From Atopsyche davidsoni (taxonomy: Eukaryota > Arthropoda > Insecta > Trichoptera > Hydrobiosidae), in contig JAILWY010000010.1 in NCBI GenBank assembly GCA_022113835.1, positions 11,891,501 to 11,955,500 of the forward strand: a stretch of DNA of 64,000 nt, in the 5' to 3' direction. Position numbers and translations under genes: made by a program. Each line of letters starts with the position of its first letter. Position 1 is the first letter of the stretch. Under the pieces are notes generated by a model, which was given only the letters and a program-made list of their open reading frames with translations, did not search any database and was not told the DNA's origin. Below, piece after piece: positions 1-15,000 of the stretch.

Positions 1-3000
1 TCCGATGTTTAGTTGATAGTCAGGCGTGGGCTTTCGTCGATTCTATTTTTATACTTTCAAAAGGCTATGCGCTTTCCATGAAGCCATTGAAAATAGCCAT
101 TTTATCAAACTAAAATCTGAACACAAACGATCGAACTTTACATATCAATGCCATGCATTTAAAGCGAGCGATAATGACGATCATTTGAAGTCCGCCGATG
201 ATATTGGTTGAGAAGCACTGATTTCATCCCATCCAGTTCGAATGTGACCTTTAACATATCATATTTGTTATGAATAATACTTCTAGTATTTCATTTATTT
301 AAAATGAAAAAAGTGTTTTCATTTTACTGTAAGCACTCTGGCTACTAAATACAATCTACAATTTTAAATTTGAATATACAAAGATTTGACCTATATTTGA
401 ATATAAGTATATATATAAACATAAACGTATTCAAATATATAAACTTAAAACTTAGCGTGTAGCGTGTAAGCGCATCATACCCTTTGAGAGTGCAGGGAGG
501 TCGCTTCAATACGTTCATCTCTCCATGGCGGAAAGCTTACTGCGCGGCGCTCCACACGTCAATGCAACAAGTCGGCTTTGTGGAACTTAGAATCTCAAAG
601 CAAGCAATGGTTAAGATGTATATTCAGAACCTATCGAAAGATCACACTTGTCAAACATCAAAGAGAATACGATGAAACTTGCCTACTATAAAATAAATCT
701 ACTCTATGTTTTGCGTAAAGCCAGGGCGCTTTTTTAACAATATATAAACATAAAATTTGAATAATCGTACTTACTGTATATATAAAAATAACTTATTTTG
801 TATTAAAACAATTTTTTCATGAAATCAAAATTTCATTCTATTAAAATATGTTTTGCATTGTTTTTGATACTTATGAACTTTTTCCTGGCGTATAGAAGTT
901 AATTAAAAAAGCCTTATTATAAATTCGTCAAGTAAAATTGTATGTTTTTTTTTTGAATGTCAAAAGAGAGGCAGTAGGTTAAGGTGGTGTTGCCTCAGCG
1001 TATGCTGCTCCGCCGCGAAAAGCCCCTGCGCGTGGCCACTATTCAGTCGAAAAAAAAAAAAATAATAATAATTAGTTTAATGTTTCTTTGGTCAATGATA
1101 TAGTAAAAAACAATAAAACTTTAAATAATAATAAAAATACTAAAGTGAGATATTAGCTGATAATTTGAAGACGTATTCTAGTATTTGGATTAGCGGAAAA
1201 CTGCAGGAATAAGCTTTGTTGGATTAATTCGTTTTGACTTCGCTACTTCAAGCCACCATAAGCGAATTGACACGGATTTGACTTATAATTGTGAGTGCAC
1301 GGCTTCAAACGTCACTGTACTTCTTTCTATCTCCGCGTACGACTTTTTTCGTCGAAAGGCTTTAGTTGAAAAATAATATAATAAAACCAATTGGATAGGC
1401 GATACACACACGGTAATTAAAATAGTAATAGGTAATTTATAATCAATTTACACCATATAGGAAGACCTAACCTTGGCAACCGCCGAGAAGATACGAAAAA
1501 AATGTTAAGCACCCTGTTTTACGAGCGCTCCTTAAAAATCACTAATGTCAGGCATAAATAACTAAATTCTCATAAGAAAAGACGTTAACCAAAACGACGA
1601 AGAGGGACGCGCGGGGAGGGGGAGGACCGGTGCTCCGTTGCCCTCCTGAGCCGACCCTGCGTTATTTTTAACTCGAAATGCAATATCATCAGTCGGAAAT
1701 GGCTTAACTTGTTTTTGGTGTGTAGACAATGAGAAAAGACATGCAAATCAAAAACTCTGTGTCATCTTGTCAAAATGAAAGTTGTTTGTCATAATTTTGT
1801 ACCCAATAAATCCGTACTTATTTTATGATTTGCAATAAAACATTATTGTTTGTTTGTAAAGCTCACACACAGACTTGGATCAGCTGATATATTCGCTCAT
1901 GATGATTGTCTATCAGCCCAGCTGATATATTAAAAACTGAACAATTTAATATATCAACCCGATAAACAGTCTATACTAAAAATCAGCTAGTCGGAAGCGA
2001 GCGCAGAGCGTAAACTCACGCGGCGATCGGTGATGATATACTATATTTATTCAAAACAATCATCATTCTCAAGTGTTTTAGATATTTGTTAGAATTTCCA
2101 CACAGAATCTTTAAGTGTTGTCCATTTGTGACATGAATATTCTATAACACAGTCTTAATCAAAGTATATATTTGGTTGTGTCTGCATATCATTAGTGATT
2201 TAAAGGCCACAGTAAACGTTTTTGTAAAAAGTCAGATCAGATTTAATTTTGAAACTTACTTTTAGTATACGATATATTTTATTGGGCCTACTCGCTGGTT
2301 TATATTATTTTGATTTAAAAATAATTATTATATTATTTTAAATAGACATATTATTTATAACCAATTATTACTTTAGAATAATCAATAAAAATACTTTACT
2401 TTATGTTTATATTTACTACATTTAAAATTATTATACTGTGTATGCTTCAAATGGAACTACTTATCAATAACATTCTTATTCGCCGGCTCGTGATCAATGC
2501 ACGTTTTTAGTAATGCACACGAGTAATAAAAAGCAGCTTATTTCTAGCATCAAAAACTGCGCCGCACCTTCAAAATTAAAAATGAGAACCATATCATTGC
2601 CTTGTCTCTCATAAATTGCTTGCCCCCACCGAGCTCTCCTGCTGGAGAATCAGGCCACGTAAACCTTACGCTTTACGTTTTTTCCTAACAACTGATTGCG
2701 TTCTTTAGTTTAGATATTTAAATAAATATTCTATTGAAAACTCCTACTTTTCAAAAAACATACATGAATTTGCAAAGAAAGCCGGGGAGTCTAGAACGTC
2801 AAAACAGGAAAAGCGAAAGTGAAGATCTCGATTTTTCATCAGTCGATAGTAACCGAATAAAGATGAATAAAGAAACCCAACGGCCTCGTTGGGTTTTATT
2901 GCGTCTTTAAACTGATCGAGGATATTCTAGAAAGTGATGTAGTAAAACAATATTGCTTATTAAGTCTAGAAAACCTCGCCGCGACAATTAATTACAAGTA

Positions 3001-5287
3001 ATTGGTACCTTAGAGTAATACAGGGTTTTGTGTAGGTCCATATTATTGTATTAAAATGTATACGTATAGAATGTGAAAATACATTTCCATCATCACAGAT
3101 TGAATGCACCGACACGTATTCAAAAAAATCACTGGAGTGTACACCATAGCGGTGCGGCGGTCCACTGTGAAGCTCCCGATGGGGTGGGGTCGCTGCTACC
3201 GCAATACAAACCAGTTGTATTGTTGAAACTGATGGTGAAAATGTATGAATTCAATGCAGCGAGTTTCATTGTAAACATTTGGCATTATTGTGATACGTTT
3301 TTTATTTTAGTTCTCGGTAGTCGAACGAAATTTTCAATATGATATTTCAGGCACTTAATTCAGGTTTGGCGTACACGTGTGGAGCCCTACATTATTAAAT
3401 CGACACCCTCTGCCAGCCACGCCTGGTACTCGTTTTAAACTTCATTTTGCATGCTCTACTAGAGTGCCACCGATAGCTTCCTATATTGATTGTGAGTAAA
3501 TTACTAGGCTATGGCTTGTAATTATATTTTAATTGAAGAAACTTCAATAAAACACACACCTGGCGATTTTCAAAGTGTCACATAATTTTTTTATGCAAGT
3601 TTTGAATCTGATTTCGCAACATTTCATATTGATTTAAATTCTTTTAACGATGTTGGTCATCGATTGTATTGGCAATCACTATTGTTCTCACAAATGATAT
3701 AGGATCGAGGCGATTCTATCGTGCTGTCGCACCAAACTGTCATCCGGTAGAGATGTTGGGCCGTGTTCTGTTTTTTAGAAAATATTTTAAAAAGATTTAG
3801 ATTTGAAAATGCTAGCAAAAATTGTTTTTTTATATACTATTGCAATCATAATTATAATACAACGATACTTAAAATCTCCTAGACCTAAATCTAGACCCAG
3901 TTCTCGAGAGCAGGTAAGTGCGGAATAGTATTTCAGTGATATCCTACGTGGAGAAATATAGTTTTTCGATGCACTGATCTTTGAAGGCAGGGAAGCGTTC
4001 GACAGCCCACCGCATATTTGCAATACCGCTAATAAACATGGAATTGCGGTTACTACGTGAAACATGACGACCTGAAATATCTGAAATACCGAGTCACCGT
4101 GATAAAATTATGATAATAATTAAGCCGCATCAACACGTTTAATATAAAACAGAATTTACTGAGTTTGAGTAAATAAATACATTCTATTCGCAAATTTATT
4201 AAATGACATAACTGGCTAAATGCACGGCTAGTGGATTGACCCGACCTTTCTTCTTGCCAGATTCACATAATTCACGCGTAAGGCGTAATAAGAACTAATC
4301 GGGAACCGACTCCGATCGGGCCACATTGTATTTAGCGACAGGCTGCGGCAATACTCCACATAACGAGTCGTGATTTGCAGGGTCGGCGGCGTTTTAATGT
4401 GTTTTCTTGATGCTGTATTAATGCGAGCTCTTCAGCGACCGCGCGTGAAGGCCGCTCGCTCCCTGGGTCGAGGCTGCACGCCTGCATTACGTCGTAACCT
4501 ACTGCCACAAAGCTTTTGATATGAGTGTGATACGCTTATATTTTTATTGTGATTCCAAACATTTAGATAAATTTCCGTTGCCAATATGGTTTTAAGAGAG
4601 TACTTTTGATATCTTATGAATAATGCCGCAGGGGATGCTTGTTAAAAGTATATTATCCATTTATAGAGTTCCCGGTGCAATGCAGAGTGCGACTAAAGAT
4701 GGATTTTTAGTTGATAATGAAATTTGTCGATTTTAATTTTTGTGTAAATTCGATTTTATTGCACATTAAAAAAGTGATTATTAATAATATAAACTTGAAA
4801 GTTGCTTCATTTAATTTAATTCATTGTAATAATGATGGCGTATTACTTTACTGTAATTAAATAACTATAGTATTGGATAGCAAGACCAATTTTTTTTAAA
4901 TGGAGGTTGTGTACATTACACAATTGTTTCATATTAATAATCCGGGCATTACGAATTTCCATTAATTAGCTTTCACCACCAAATTGTTTGAGGCAATTTG
5001 ACATAATGTCAACAAAACATTTGCCGCTGGTAAATTTTTAAATTAATTATTATTAAAATAAATATTTAACATAAACGCTGGAATAAAATATCACTTTGGA
5101 AAAATCAATAGAAACTCAAAATATTTCGCCTTCTTTTATTGCTAAGATACAGTGGGACATAAACAGTAATTTTAAATAAATATTTGGGTATTAAATTTTT
5201 TTATTTAAGATAATTTTAATCTTATTGAAAATATATTAGTAGAAATCATATGCGAGTATAACGTTAACTATTCCAGTTCATTGCAGC
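1..5287. other. Gene-free AT-rich DNA
   Basis: No exon with splice support is visible. Slightly GC-richer patches occur near 500-620, 960-1060 (followed by an A-run, perhaps a retroposed fragment), 1600-1670 and 4430-4500. Short open frames at 26, 484, 3073 and 3787 (minus) have no recognisable features. Confidence 0.6.
2873..2896. repeat. 10-bp inverted repeat with 4-base loop
   Basis: AAACCCAACG and CGTTGGGTTT flank GCCT. It is followed by a short T-rich stretch. No larger element could be assigned. Confidence 0.85.
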
Positions 5288-8200
5288 TTAACTTACTAGT
5301 AGTAGCGCCAGAGGAAAAGCTCCCCAACGATGGAGTTGAGAGTAGAGAGGTGTTGGGAGCCAATAACTCCTTGCATGAAGCGAGAATAAAGCTTCAAAAG
5401 GAATTAAATACCTGTTCGATGTAAAGAGCTCAGCGCAGCGAGGATCTTTCCCAGGCAGATGCGGTTTCATTTTACTGTATAATAATGATGTCTCTGCGTT
5501 TTGGCATCGTCGATAAATACAGTAACCATGTTATAGGTCCTCTAAAATTAAAATGTTATTTAAGTAAAATTAAGATACTTTAAATAGAAATAATTGTAAT
5601 TGAAAAAAGTAATTGAAAACAAACTGGCTGAAAAAAGACAGACCATGGCCACTTACAGAATTTTAAATAACTCCAAGATTTATTACAAATTTTTCTAATC
5701 TAAATTATAGTTGGATTTGCTTTATTACATGGTTTTTTTTTCAAATTAAATAAATTTTCTCTCTAAAGAGTTTCACTTTAGATTTAACTCAAAAGCACTG
5801 ACATGTGTATTTTTTTTTCGTAATAGTAAAATATACCGATTAATATTGTAAAGAAATTTATAAATTCGGTGTACTTTAACAGTTTCTTTGAAAGTCTGAT
5901 TAAAACACGTATGAAGGGGTTTTCAGTAAAGAGGTTATATGAGATCTAGATTAAATACAGGTTAATTACTTTATATCCCGAAACCGCTCTGCTAACTAAG
6001 ATGGGTGAATAAATTGCATATAACAATTGCTGTAGAATGTCACAGTTTTACTGGCGGCCTCGCTTCCCAGTAATAATTTTCCCACGCGAGTAATTTCAGA
6101 GTACTCATCCCAACAACATTTGAACCAGAGCTAGCAATTGACGAAAATGTAAAGAGGTATAACTAACGAACGTATGGAGCTTTTCGATAATATCAATACT
6201 TGCAATCGGGAGGTGCTTTTATGCAAAGTTTACAAAAGCCATGTATTCAGCGATATTCTCTTTGAGGCGTTTAACATTGCGGTTGCACCTGTGAATTTTA
6301 CATCTATGCTCAGCTAACTACACCGAGCCTGAGAGTAAAGCAGATAATAGAAATCTAACAGAATATTCAAGTATTTATTTTATCGTTACAAATAAAATAG
6401 TGTTAAACTGTGTATTTGGTTGTTTGAATAGTGAAATTTAGATTTATGAAATAACATATAAAAGAGAAAAGTGTTTTTCCATTTAAACTTTGATATCGAA
6501 AGTAGTATTTGCAGTTATTTTCAATACTGAAGAAAAGTAGTGAGTTTGTATAAAGTTGGGCCGTCGGGAATCGTGAGATCGTAACGTGTGTAATGATTTG
6601 CAGCGACTCTCCGTCTTCCACTTGAGCCCGGCGCCCGGCGTAACGTATGTCGGTGCTCACATACGGGAATCCCCAATGAGCGCCGTTAGCTCCTCCGCCG
6701 AGGGCTGCAGCCGGAGCTCACGCAAAACTGTTTATACTGCTCTAAACGACTATGTTGCGTATATCGATACGCAGAAATTCCTGGAATTAAATATATCTTT
6801 TTTTACGGAGGGCACCCTCTCTTCAATACGAGACGGCAAACGTCGGTCGTCTGCAAACAGAATTGGAATTGATAAGTAACACTTATTCTGACTGGAAAAC
6901 TTTAAAATGTTTGTGGGCATCATCTGTATCTCTCGACGTGCTCAAAGATGAGTGATTGATTTTAAATATCTCCCTACTCCCCGAGAGCGCGGCAAGGGTC
7001 GTCGCCGCTTAGGATGCAATCGAGCTCGCTTCGAGGGGAGAGGGCTGAAGTTCGTTCAAGTTGAGTGGGCAGAGAATCGACGACCGATCATCGCTGCGAC
7101 ATCTCTGCTCGACTAACTTAGCGACAAATTGATTGTCTCGCTTCTTAACAAAGTTGGCTCGATTCAAACTCGATTATGCGCGATACCGCGTCAGGCCACG
7201 ATGTAAACCGTGAGAAAACAAATTGTAAATCGCACACATAACGGTTCTCTCGGTGTAAATCAAATACAGATAAAGTTATTTGTAAAAATAGAAGGTGCTA
7301 TGACTTAGTCGGTCAAACGGAGGCCCAAAATAGTTTTTGACATTTGGCTGATGGTATCGCAGCACGCAGGACGGCCGCGCGGCCCTGGCGAGCGCCCGTC
7401 GGTGTGCCTACATCATAACGCTATATTATATTACGGGGGTGTAGGTGCCATCATACATTGTGTATGCGCCTATATTCAAGTGATTTACTTGGAAAGTTTG
7501 GTACGTAGTTATATAATCTCTATTCACATAAACTTGAACTGGGAACTCCCGAATATACGAACTTTGCTAAACCTTTTGACTATTTATTAATTTTATAATT
7601 AACAATACATTTCGCGTAACTTACAGTACTGGGTACTTTTTTGCGAAAAATGCATATCTAATAGTATTTTTTTCTTTACATATATGAAGTACCACCGATT
7701 CCGACATCGACAAGTTGAATGAAACTATTAATGGAGTGTGTGCGTTATTATAAATGATATATTATAAATGATTTTTTTAAATATTTTAACCAAACACTAT
7801 CAGATAATATATTAAAAATGTTATTCACAATTTCTAGCATGTTTTGTATTTTAATCTACCGGCAAGACAGCGCTCTGAAAAAATAAATGATTTTTTTCCA
7901 AGAACTCAATAGTATCGACCTCCCAGATAATCAATAGCTTATTTAGAAGACACACATTAGCAGGAACAGTATTTACCACAAATAAAAAAATTTGTTATTT
8001 TTTTAATGTTACCGATTTGATCCCCCTCGTTATAATAATAATACACAAAAAACGAGAGGTGGACACATTTAATTTCACCGTGGGCCTCGGGTTGAATATT
8101 GACGAAGCGAGAAAATTCATGGAAATATTTAAAATTGTATGGAAAAGTTTTCCAGTACTAGATATCAGTCCACAGTAAATGAAATTGTTGATTTTATTGC

Positions 8201-11200
8201 CTCGTTAATGTCCATTTATCTGCAAATAATGATATATTTTTTTTAATGCCCGACGGCGATCTTCTTCGTTATTCATAAAACGCAATCGAGGTCTTCGATC
8301 GGCCGTTCCATGATATTCCAAATTAACTAAAGTGTTCATAAATAGTGCGTGACCGGCAGTATTAAATCTTGAAGTCGATATCCTCACACGGGAAACACAA
8401 AAAATCGTAAATACTTTGTTTTCGCATTACACAACAATCCCGTTTAGTGTGTAAAAAAGCCTGCCGTAGTCGCGAAGAATCAATCAAATTATGATTAATA
8501 CAATTTATTCAGACATACAAAGGCCCACTTTTATTTCTAGTCATTGAAATATGTACGGGTTCCTTCGTGGGAGTCTCTCAATAGGTATTCAGTATATTTC
8601 TTCGTGGAATCTGATCAGTCAGTGGAACTCAAATTATAAAAATATACTAAAAAAAATCGGGGCTCTTTATTAGGAGCCCCGAAAACTTAACGCGTGTATT
8701 TTAGCGGCTCGACGAGAGTTGTGGTAGCGTACATATTTGCAAACGTGGAGGTTCAGGTATATCGTAAAAATAAGAAAATGTGTGCCACTGAGAGAGCTAT
8801 AAGGAATTGGATTCGAGACGGAAAAAAATTGACCTCCTCTTCATATCAGGTTGTTGGTAAAAAATTTAAATAACGAGGTGTGCTCGTCGTGTCTGAACAG
8901 TTTAAATAAAATATGAGACGATGATAAATGAAGCAGCCGCGGTAACTCTGGGGCTGCTCTCACTCCGAGTCAGTTTATCATTTGTCGACCGTCCAAAAGC
9001 CTAGCGCAGATGTCTGAATTGACAAATAAATATTGTAGATTTTTTAAAAGTGAAAGCTTTATAAATGATTAGGTTTTAATTATTTTCAATACAAGGTGAT
9101 TGAAAAAAATATATTAGAAACCTCTGATATAGAATATAAGTCAAGTAGCTGAAATTTTTATTATTCTTTTCATTTGTATAACCAAATGAAAAGACATTGC
9201 TACCTTTACAAAATACGATATTAGCATAAAATACTTCCATCCGCTGAAAAGATATTTTAAGTTTTCAGTTATTTAAATACTCCACCTTTTATTAATAAAG
9301 TTATAAGTTTCAATTACAAAATAAAATTCTAAAAAATAATACAAACAATAATGCCTATGCACAAAATGGTCATTTTATGCTGTTATAAAATTATATTGTA
9401 TTCATCATATGCTATATAGTAAAATTGTTTCAAGGCTCGGTAATAATTAGAAGAAAAATTGGAATATTCAGATTTTCCGATATATTTTACGATTTATCAA
9501 AAAATTCGCAGGGGCTGAAATATATGCTTTTAACTCATATGCGGTATTTAAAACAATGTTCATACAAGTAAAAGCGGCCGATCCTATTTTTATGAGATAA
9601 ATACCACTGGAGGTGCTGATTAATTTTTATTTGAAAAAAGGTGTAGCTTATATGGACTTAACACAGAGAAAACGACGAGGAAAACACCGCAAGTGGAGTC
9701 ATACTTAAACCTCCAGGCTATCGCAATCTGTTGATACAGTCCTTTCTCGTTTCCCGTGCCACTTCTGCGAGTCGGGAAATGTGTGCTTACCTGCACGCAA
9801 TCGATGAAGCTATATGCGTTTATAGTTTCAACGCAGGTAACATGTGAAATAGTTTATACATCAAGTAGTTTTAACACAGGTTGAAATTAGTTGAGACGCA
9901 AAACACCAGGAATAACCAAAGTTGATATTTAGATACTCAGTACATCAATGCAAAGCCGAACTCGCTCTATGCAAAACTTTTCAAAGTTTTTCTATTGTTT
10001 TATACGGGTACTGAATACGCGGCCTTTTTATTATAGAATTTGTATATGAGTATGTGTTGTTTACTGAATTATATTTAAAATTGGATGTTATTAACCAAAA
10101 TATTTTATTTTTTTCAACTCGTCGCTAAATTTGAATATGTTTATCTTCTAATTATATTATTTTATCCTCAAATAATCAACTGAGGTCGAGCTCTGATTTT
10201 CCCTATAGAATTTTTCTAAACAGAAAAGTATACCTAAAATCCCTCAGTGTTTGCTTTACAATTACCCTTAACTGTGACCACAACCCCTTACACCAAAGAC
10301 TATGCACAGAACGAGAATAAAACAATAGAGTTATGACCTACTTCAATAGAAAGCATATTGTAAAGGAAAATATACATTTAACACACTCTCGATACATTTG
10401 TATTTACCCGAAACTCTGGTTATAATAAAACTCATTTCAATAGTTCTATTTCGGTCTTGCCACCTCGTGATCTTGACAAACTATAGTTTTGTAAGTACGT
10501 GTGAGTTATTTATTTGTAAAGTAAATCACGAGTTGGTTTCCGACTGTTAGTCCACGTGTTGCGATCTCCCCGAGGTAGCAGTATTTGCTGATCAAGTTTG
10601 TCAAGTGGAAAAAAATATTGTAATGATTTTATAAGTATCCTTCTGTATTTGCTTCTACCATTAAATCGGGAGCTGAAAGAGACTAAATGTAGTGATAGGA
10701 TAATACTTTGTAGTATTTATGCTTTATCTATTCCTGACCCTGACTCCATATTTCCTTGGTAGTCACTTTTTGAGAAATCCTATAGTAATGAAGCATTTGT
10801 TTATTTTGTGGAGAGAATACTCTTCCAATTCTACACATCAAAAGTAAAGCATGTTCACCTAACATAAAGTGATCTGGCTTTACAAAAAATACCTAGAACA
10901 TAGATTTTTACGGTTCTTCTAAGTATTTAGGTAATAAATCATCACACATTGTGAACGGTAGGCTAGAGACAGACAAAGCCACCTCTAATCTAACAGGGCT
11001 GGTCGTATTCAATACGTGATTATATTTATAAAACCTTATTTTTTATGTAGGCGTTATTAATATAACAGTTTAAGATAATAAAAAACTCAGTTGGTGTTAT
11101 GATGTGATGATTATAACTAATACCTATTTAAATAATTATCGAGAAATATTGATGCTATTTATAACCAGTATAATACTTATTTAAATTAGCTAAAATCATC

Positions 11201-12024
11201 GCAGGTCTTTACTTGTAAAGAGGAGGTTAGTAAAGCTTCAAGTAGTCGTAATTATTTATTCACCACACTAATACTTGCTTTATCTGGCCGTGACGTGCTC
11301 TCAAACCACGCATTGTAGTGTAATTAATTGAATTCTGCACGGATAGCTATCTGTACCTGCATTCCTCTCCTCGGACCCTCGCTCGCTCAATGTTTCAACT
11401 AAATACTCTATTCATTATCTTTCGTTCAGCGTTTAACTTTTGTTTAAACAAAATTTCATATTTTAATAGACTCTTCAAAAGTTACATATTAATTTAACGT
11501 TGAACATTGAATATTATGTGTTTGTTTATATAACAAATTAATTTGAACTGACCAACACAATTTTAGAATAAAACATAAAACTGAAAAAGACGTGAAATGA
11601 GAGTAAGCTTTGTCAGGATGTAGGTTGAATCATCGTACTTTCGTTGAAGACTCGGTGGCTTCCGGCGATTCTCGATAGTTCTCACCCCTTAGGTAGCAAA
11701 CCCATAAAAAAATAAATAAACGCAAAGCATAGATAATTGTTAGAAGTTCTAAGTGTTTGAAGTATACTACATATTTTGTATCTATGGTAAATTGCAAAAC
11801 GATTTCCGGGACAATTTAAATTAGTCGTCGGTAGTATTTATTTGAGTCCTAAAAATGGAACTCGTATCACACTTTGACGCTTTTAAATGCAACCTTGTTT
11901 GTTAAATTGGTACCCTTTGGACCCCTCAATGTACAAAAAAATAGTTGTGTTTCTATTTAAAACTATAGTGTGACGGATCGGCAATCGATTTGAAGTGAAC
12001 TTGATACAACAGCCCGAGTGGTGT
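5288..12024. other. Gene-free AT-rich DNA with a few GC patches
   Basis: It holds a coding-looking minus-strand fragment at 5288-5470 (see findings), GC-richer patches near 6590-6720, 6960-7090 and 7350-7420 (with the palindrome GGCCGCGCGGCC at 7373-7384), and the hairpin at 8657. Nothing is called as a gene. Confidence 0.55.
8657..8682. repeat. 9-bp GC-rich hairpin beside an A/T run
   Basis: TCGGGGCTC and GAGCCCCGA flank an 8-base loop. An A-run precedes it on + (a T-run follows it on minus), so the minus strand resembles an intrinsic terminator, though in an animal genome that has no expected role. Confidence 0.85.
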
Positions 12025-15000
12025 CTATCCGCCCCGAGGCCTCGTCGCCGGGCGCTCCTCGTAGTTGAGGCCCGAGATGACGAGCGCGATGTCACTCGAG
12101 CTGTCTGAAGACAAACTGTCGACAGTTGCAGAAACGAGGTTGCGGCTTCTATTTTACTGGCACAACCACAATCATGTTAATATTGTTTCGTTTGATTTTA
12201 AAACCGCCGCAGTCAAGTAAACGTTATCTGTTGTACTATTTAAAAATAGAGATTTTAACAATATGTATCTCTTATGTTTAGTGCGGATGGCAAGGAGTAG
12301 GTGAATTTATTTTGTAGCTGCTGTGGGTGGTCATCAGGTGGCGAAAAGGATTTGGGTTCACCCAAAATGCGATTATGCGGCATTCAAATCGGGGGAACAG
12401 TTTTCTTAAATTAAGCCCACAGACTACAACCTGTATACCTGTTGTTTTATCAAAAAATGAATACATGCTTCATTTATTAATTTTGTTATTGTAAATGTGG
12501 TTTGAAGGGGCAGCTTTTGTTTCGTACTACTATGTATGCTAGTAATGGAACATTCACTATTCACGGATACGCGGGTAGGAGATATGTTTTTTTTTATGGT
12601 AAAAAAGGTTTATTTATTTAATTTAACTCAATATTATATTTGCTAGTAAATTGATTTTGAAATGTGTGGAAATAAATATCTTCATTAACTTCTGTTCAAT
12701 GTAAGATTATTTACGCCTTTTAATTAAAATACTTAATAATATTTTTATTATTAGTTTAGTGAATGCAAACTTTGTGCTGCATCGTAAGTATTATATATTT
12801 TATAATTTTTCAACCTTTAAAAATTTGCTTTATAGTTGCTATGAAAACCAATACGCTTGTATACATGAGAATAAAATGATGCAATACAAGTAGACAGTAA
12901 CATTTTTACTAAGTAAACATTGCTGCACGATACTTTTGCATTCACACGGCTGGCATTTACATAAATGCTATTAATTTCAAAATCTCTTCCAGTAAACGGA
13001 CCTTAGACATTTATTCTTTAGAATTAAACAGGATTTTACATATTTATTTTTAATTAAATACTGTGACAATTCCATGTATTATGTTATTTTGAGCATTTTT
13101 GACTTATTATATCCAAAATATCAAAGATTGTCTGATTTGGCACTCATCAAAATGCCATTGTGGTCATTGTTGGAGGGACTGTCAGGTATTTGTTTGACGT
13201 AGATTTTCTTGCCGCATGGGAAAATAGGTTTGACGTTAACACATTGGCACTTACAAAGCAAACTCTTTTGTTATAATATTCATACTATAATTTGTAACAC
13301 TATCTCTCAGTATAGAATTACTCAGACATTAAGAGCTCCTGTGAATGACTACGAAATGAGATTTCCATATAATTGATACTACGATAGGCGTATTAACATT
13401 GCTAATGTTTAACATGAAGAGCAGAACATTATTACTGGTTTTTTTATATTTCTCTACACAGTGGTCGTTGAAATTTTTCTAAAAAAAGAATCAAAAATAT
13501 TAAAATATCGGGTGCTGTTACGAACGGCGCCATTTATTTTTCTTAAAACTTGTCCCGGCTTAAGAATATGCATCAGTCTATCGAGAGCTGCGGGGCTCGG
13601 GGCCCGCCCTTGGGCTCCGCTCGTGGAACAGCCGCGAGCACTTACTTAGCCCGGATTAGAGACTTTTCGCAAGATACTGCTCTCGTGAAAGGCAATACAA
13701 GTTGTCAGAAATGGTTAATAAAAGAAACTATATAGTTATTGTACTTTTGGTGGAATAGATGGTCGGGAAGATACGCAGAGGATTATTCTCGTTAGATTAT
13801 GGAGCCGTACAGAAGGGACTCGATTATCAGTCTGGAATATTGTAACATCACTTTGTATAGGTGTACGTACACATTGTGAATTTGAACTGTTATTCTCATA
13901 GGTATTTGAAATATCTCGTTACCTCATGAATTTTAGCAGACTCTAAGATAATTAAAATAAATTATAAAATCTTATGTTATATCTAAACTTTACGGTGTGC
14001 ATACGATATTTTAAATTTACTTCAGGCAGATTTTGTTAATTTTAATACTTAAATAAAAAAAAACTGTTCAAAACTAATTACTTCCGTAAAAGTGCGATTA
14101 CGTTCCTATAAAATATTGAATGGCTAGATATTTAGGAAATTCGTATGGCATAAAAATCTCCAAGACGTGACTCACCGGGAGATTCATCGCGCAAAACTCT
14201 ACCTTTATTACTGCAAGAGTATAAAGTATGTCTGCCTTTTTATTTCTTACCGTTTTAGTGGTTTCTTATTTCTAACTTAGAAAATTATCTTTTTATACTA
14301 TTAGGTAAAAAAATATCATAAAAATTATATTAATTTTGACAATGCAACGAAATATGAATATAACAAACTTAAAAATTAGAGACTGAGAAGTTTGGTTATC
14401 GATGCTAATTAAATTTGATTTAGTGTTGAGTTACTAAACTTTTATTTTTGAAAAATATACGTTTGATACACTATTTAAATGCAAGAGACGAGTAATCTCG
14501 CTTAGTTCATTACCAAGTATTAATAAAAATAACCAAATAATAATACAACCCCTCACTGATCAGAATAATTATAATATCTTGAATTGAATATGATTTGTCA
14601 AACTTATTGAAATTCTACATAGTTATTAGTTTATCTAGTGTACCTAAATAAATATTAATATGATATTATTATTATAATATTGATATTAGATTTTAAATAT
14701 AAATTTGTGAAATCATCCATAGTTGTCTATATCTTAAAATTGCACATTGGTGATTTGCGGAGCAGCCTGCTCATTACTGCCGGCCTGTGCGGGGGACGCG
14801 CAGTGCACACAGGACAGGGGCTTCCACGCTGGATTAGCATCGATGGACCGTGCGCACTGATTTGACTCAAGCTAATTAGCGGTATGCAGTGATTAAGCTG
14901 TGTTTAAGCATTTGGCGAATCGGATCTAATCAAGGAATGTTGACATATTGCTACAAAGGATATCTGCTTGTGATAGGCGCTGAAGGTTAGGTTAAGTTGG

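Noticed and set aside
6586..6879. A 97-codon frame in a GC-richer patch
   Set aside because: No recognisable domain, no convincing splice pair, and the opposite strand is open too; left as an island of interest only.
8657..8682. Hairpin considered as a histone mRNA 3' stem-loop
   Set aside because: The stem is 9 bp with an 8-base loop; the histone element has a 6-bp stem and a 4-base loop, and no histone gene is near.
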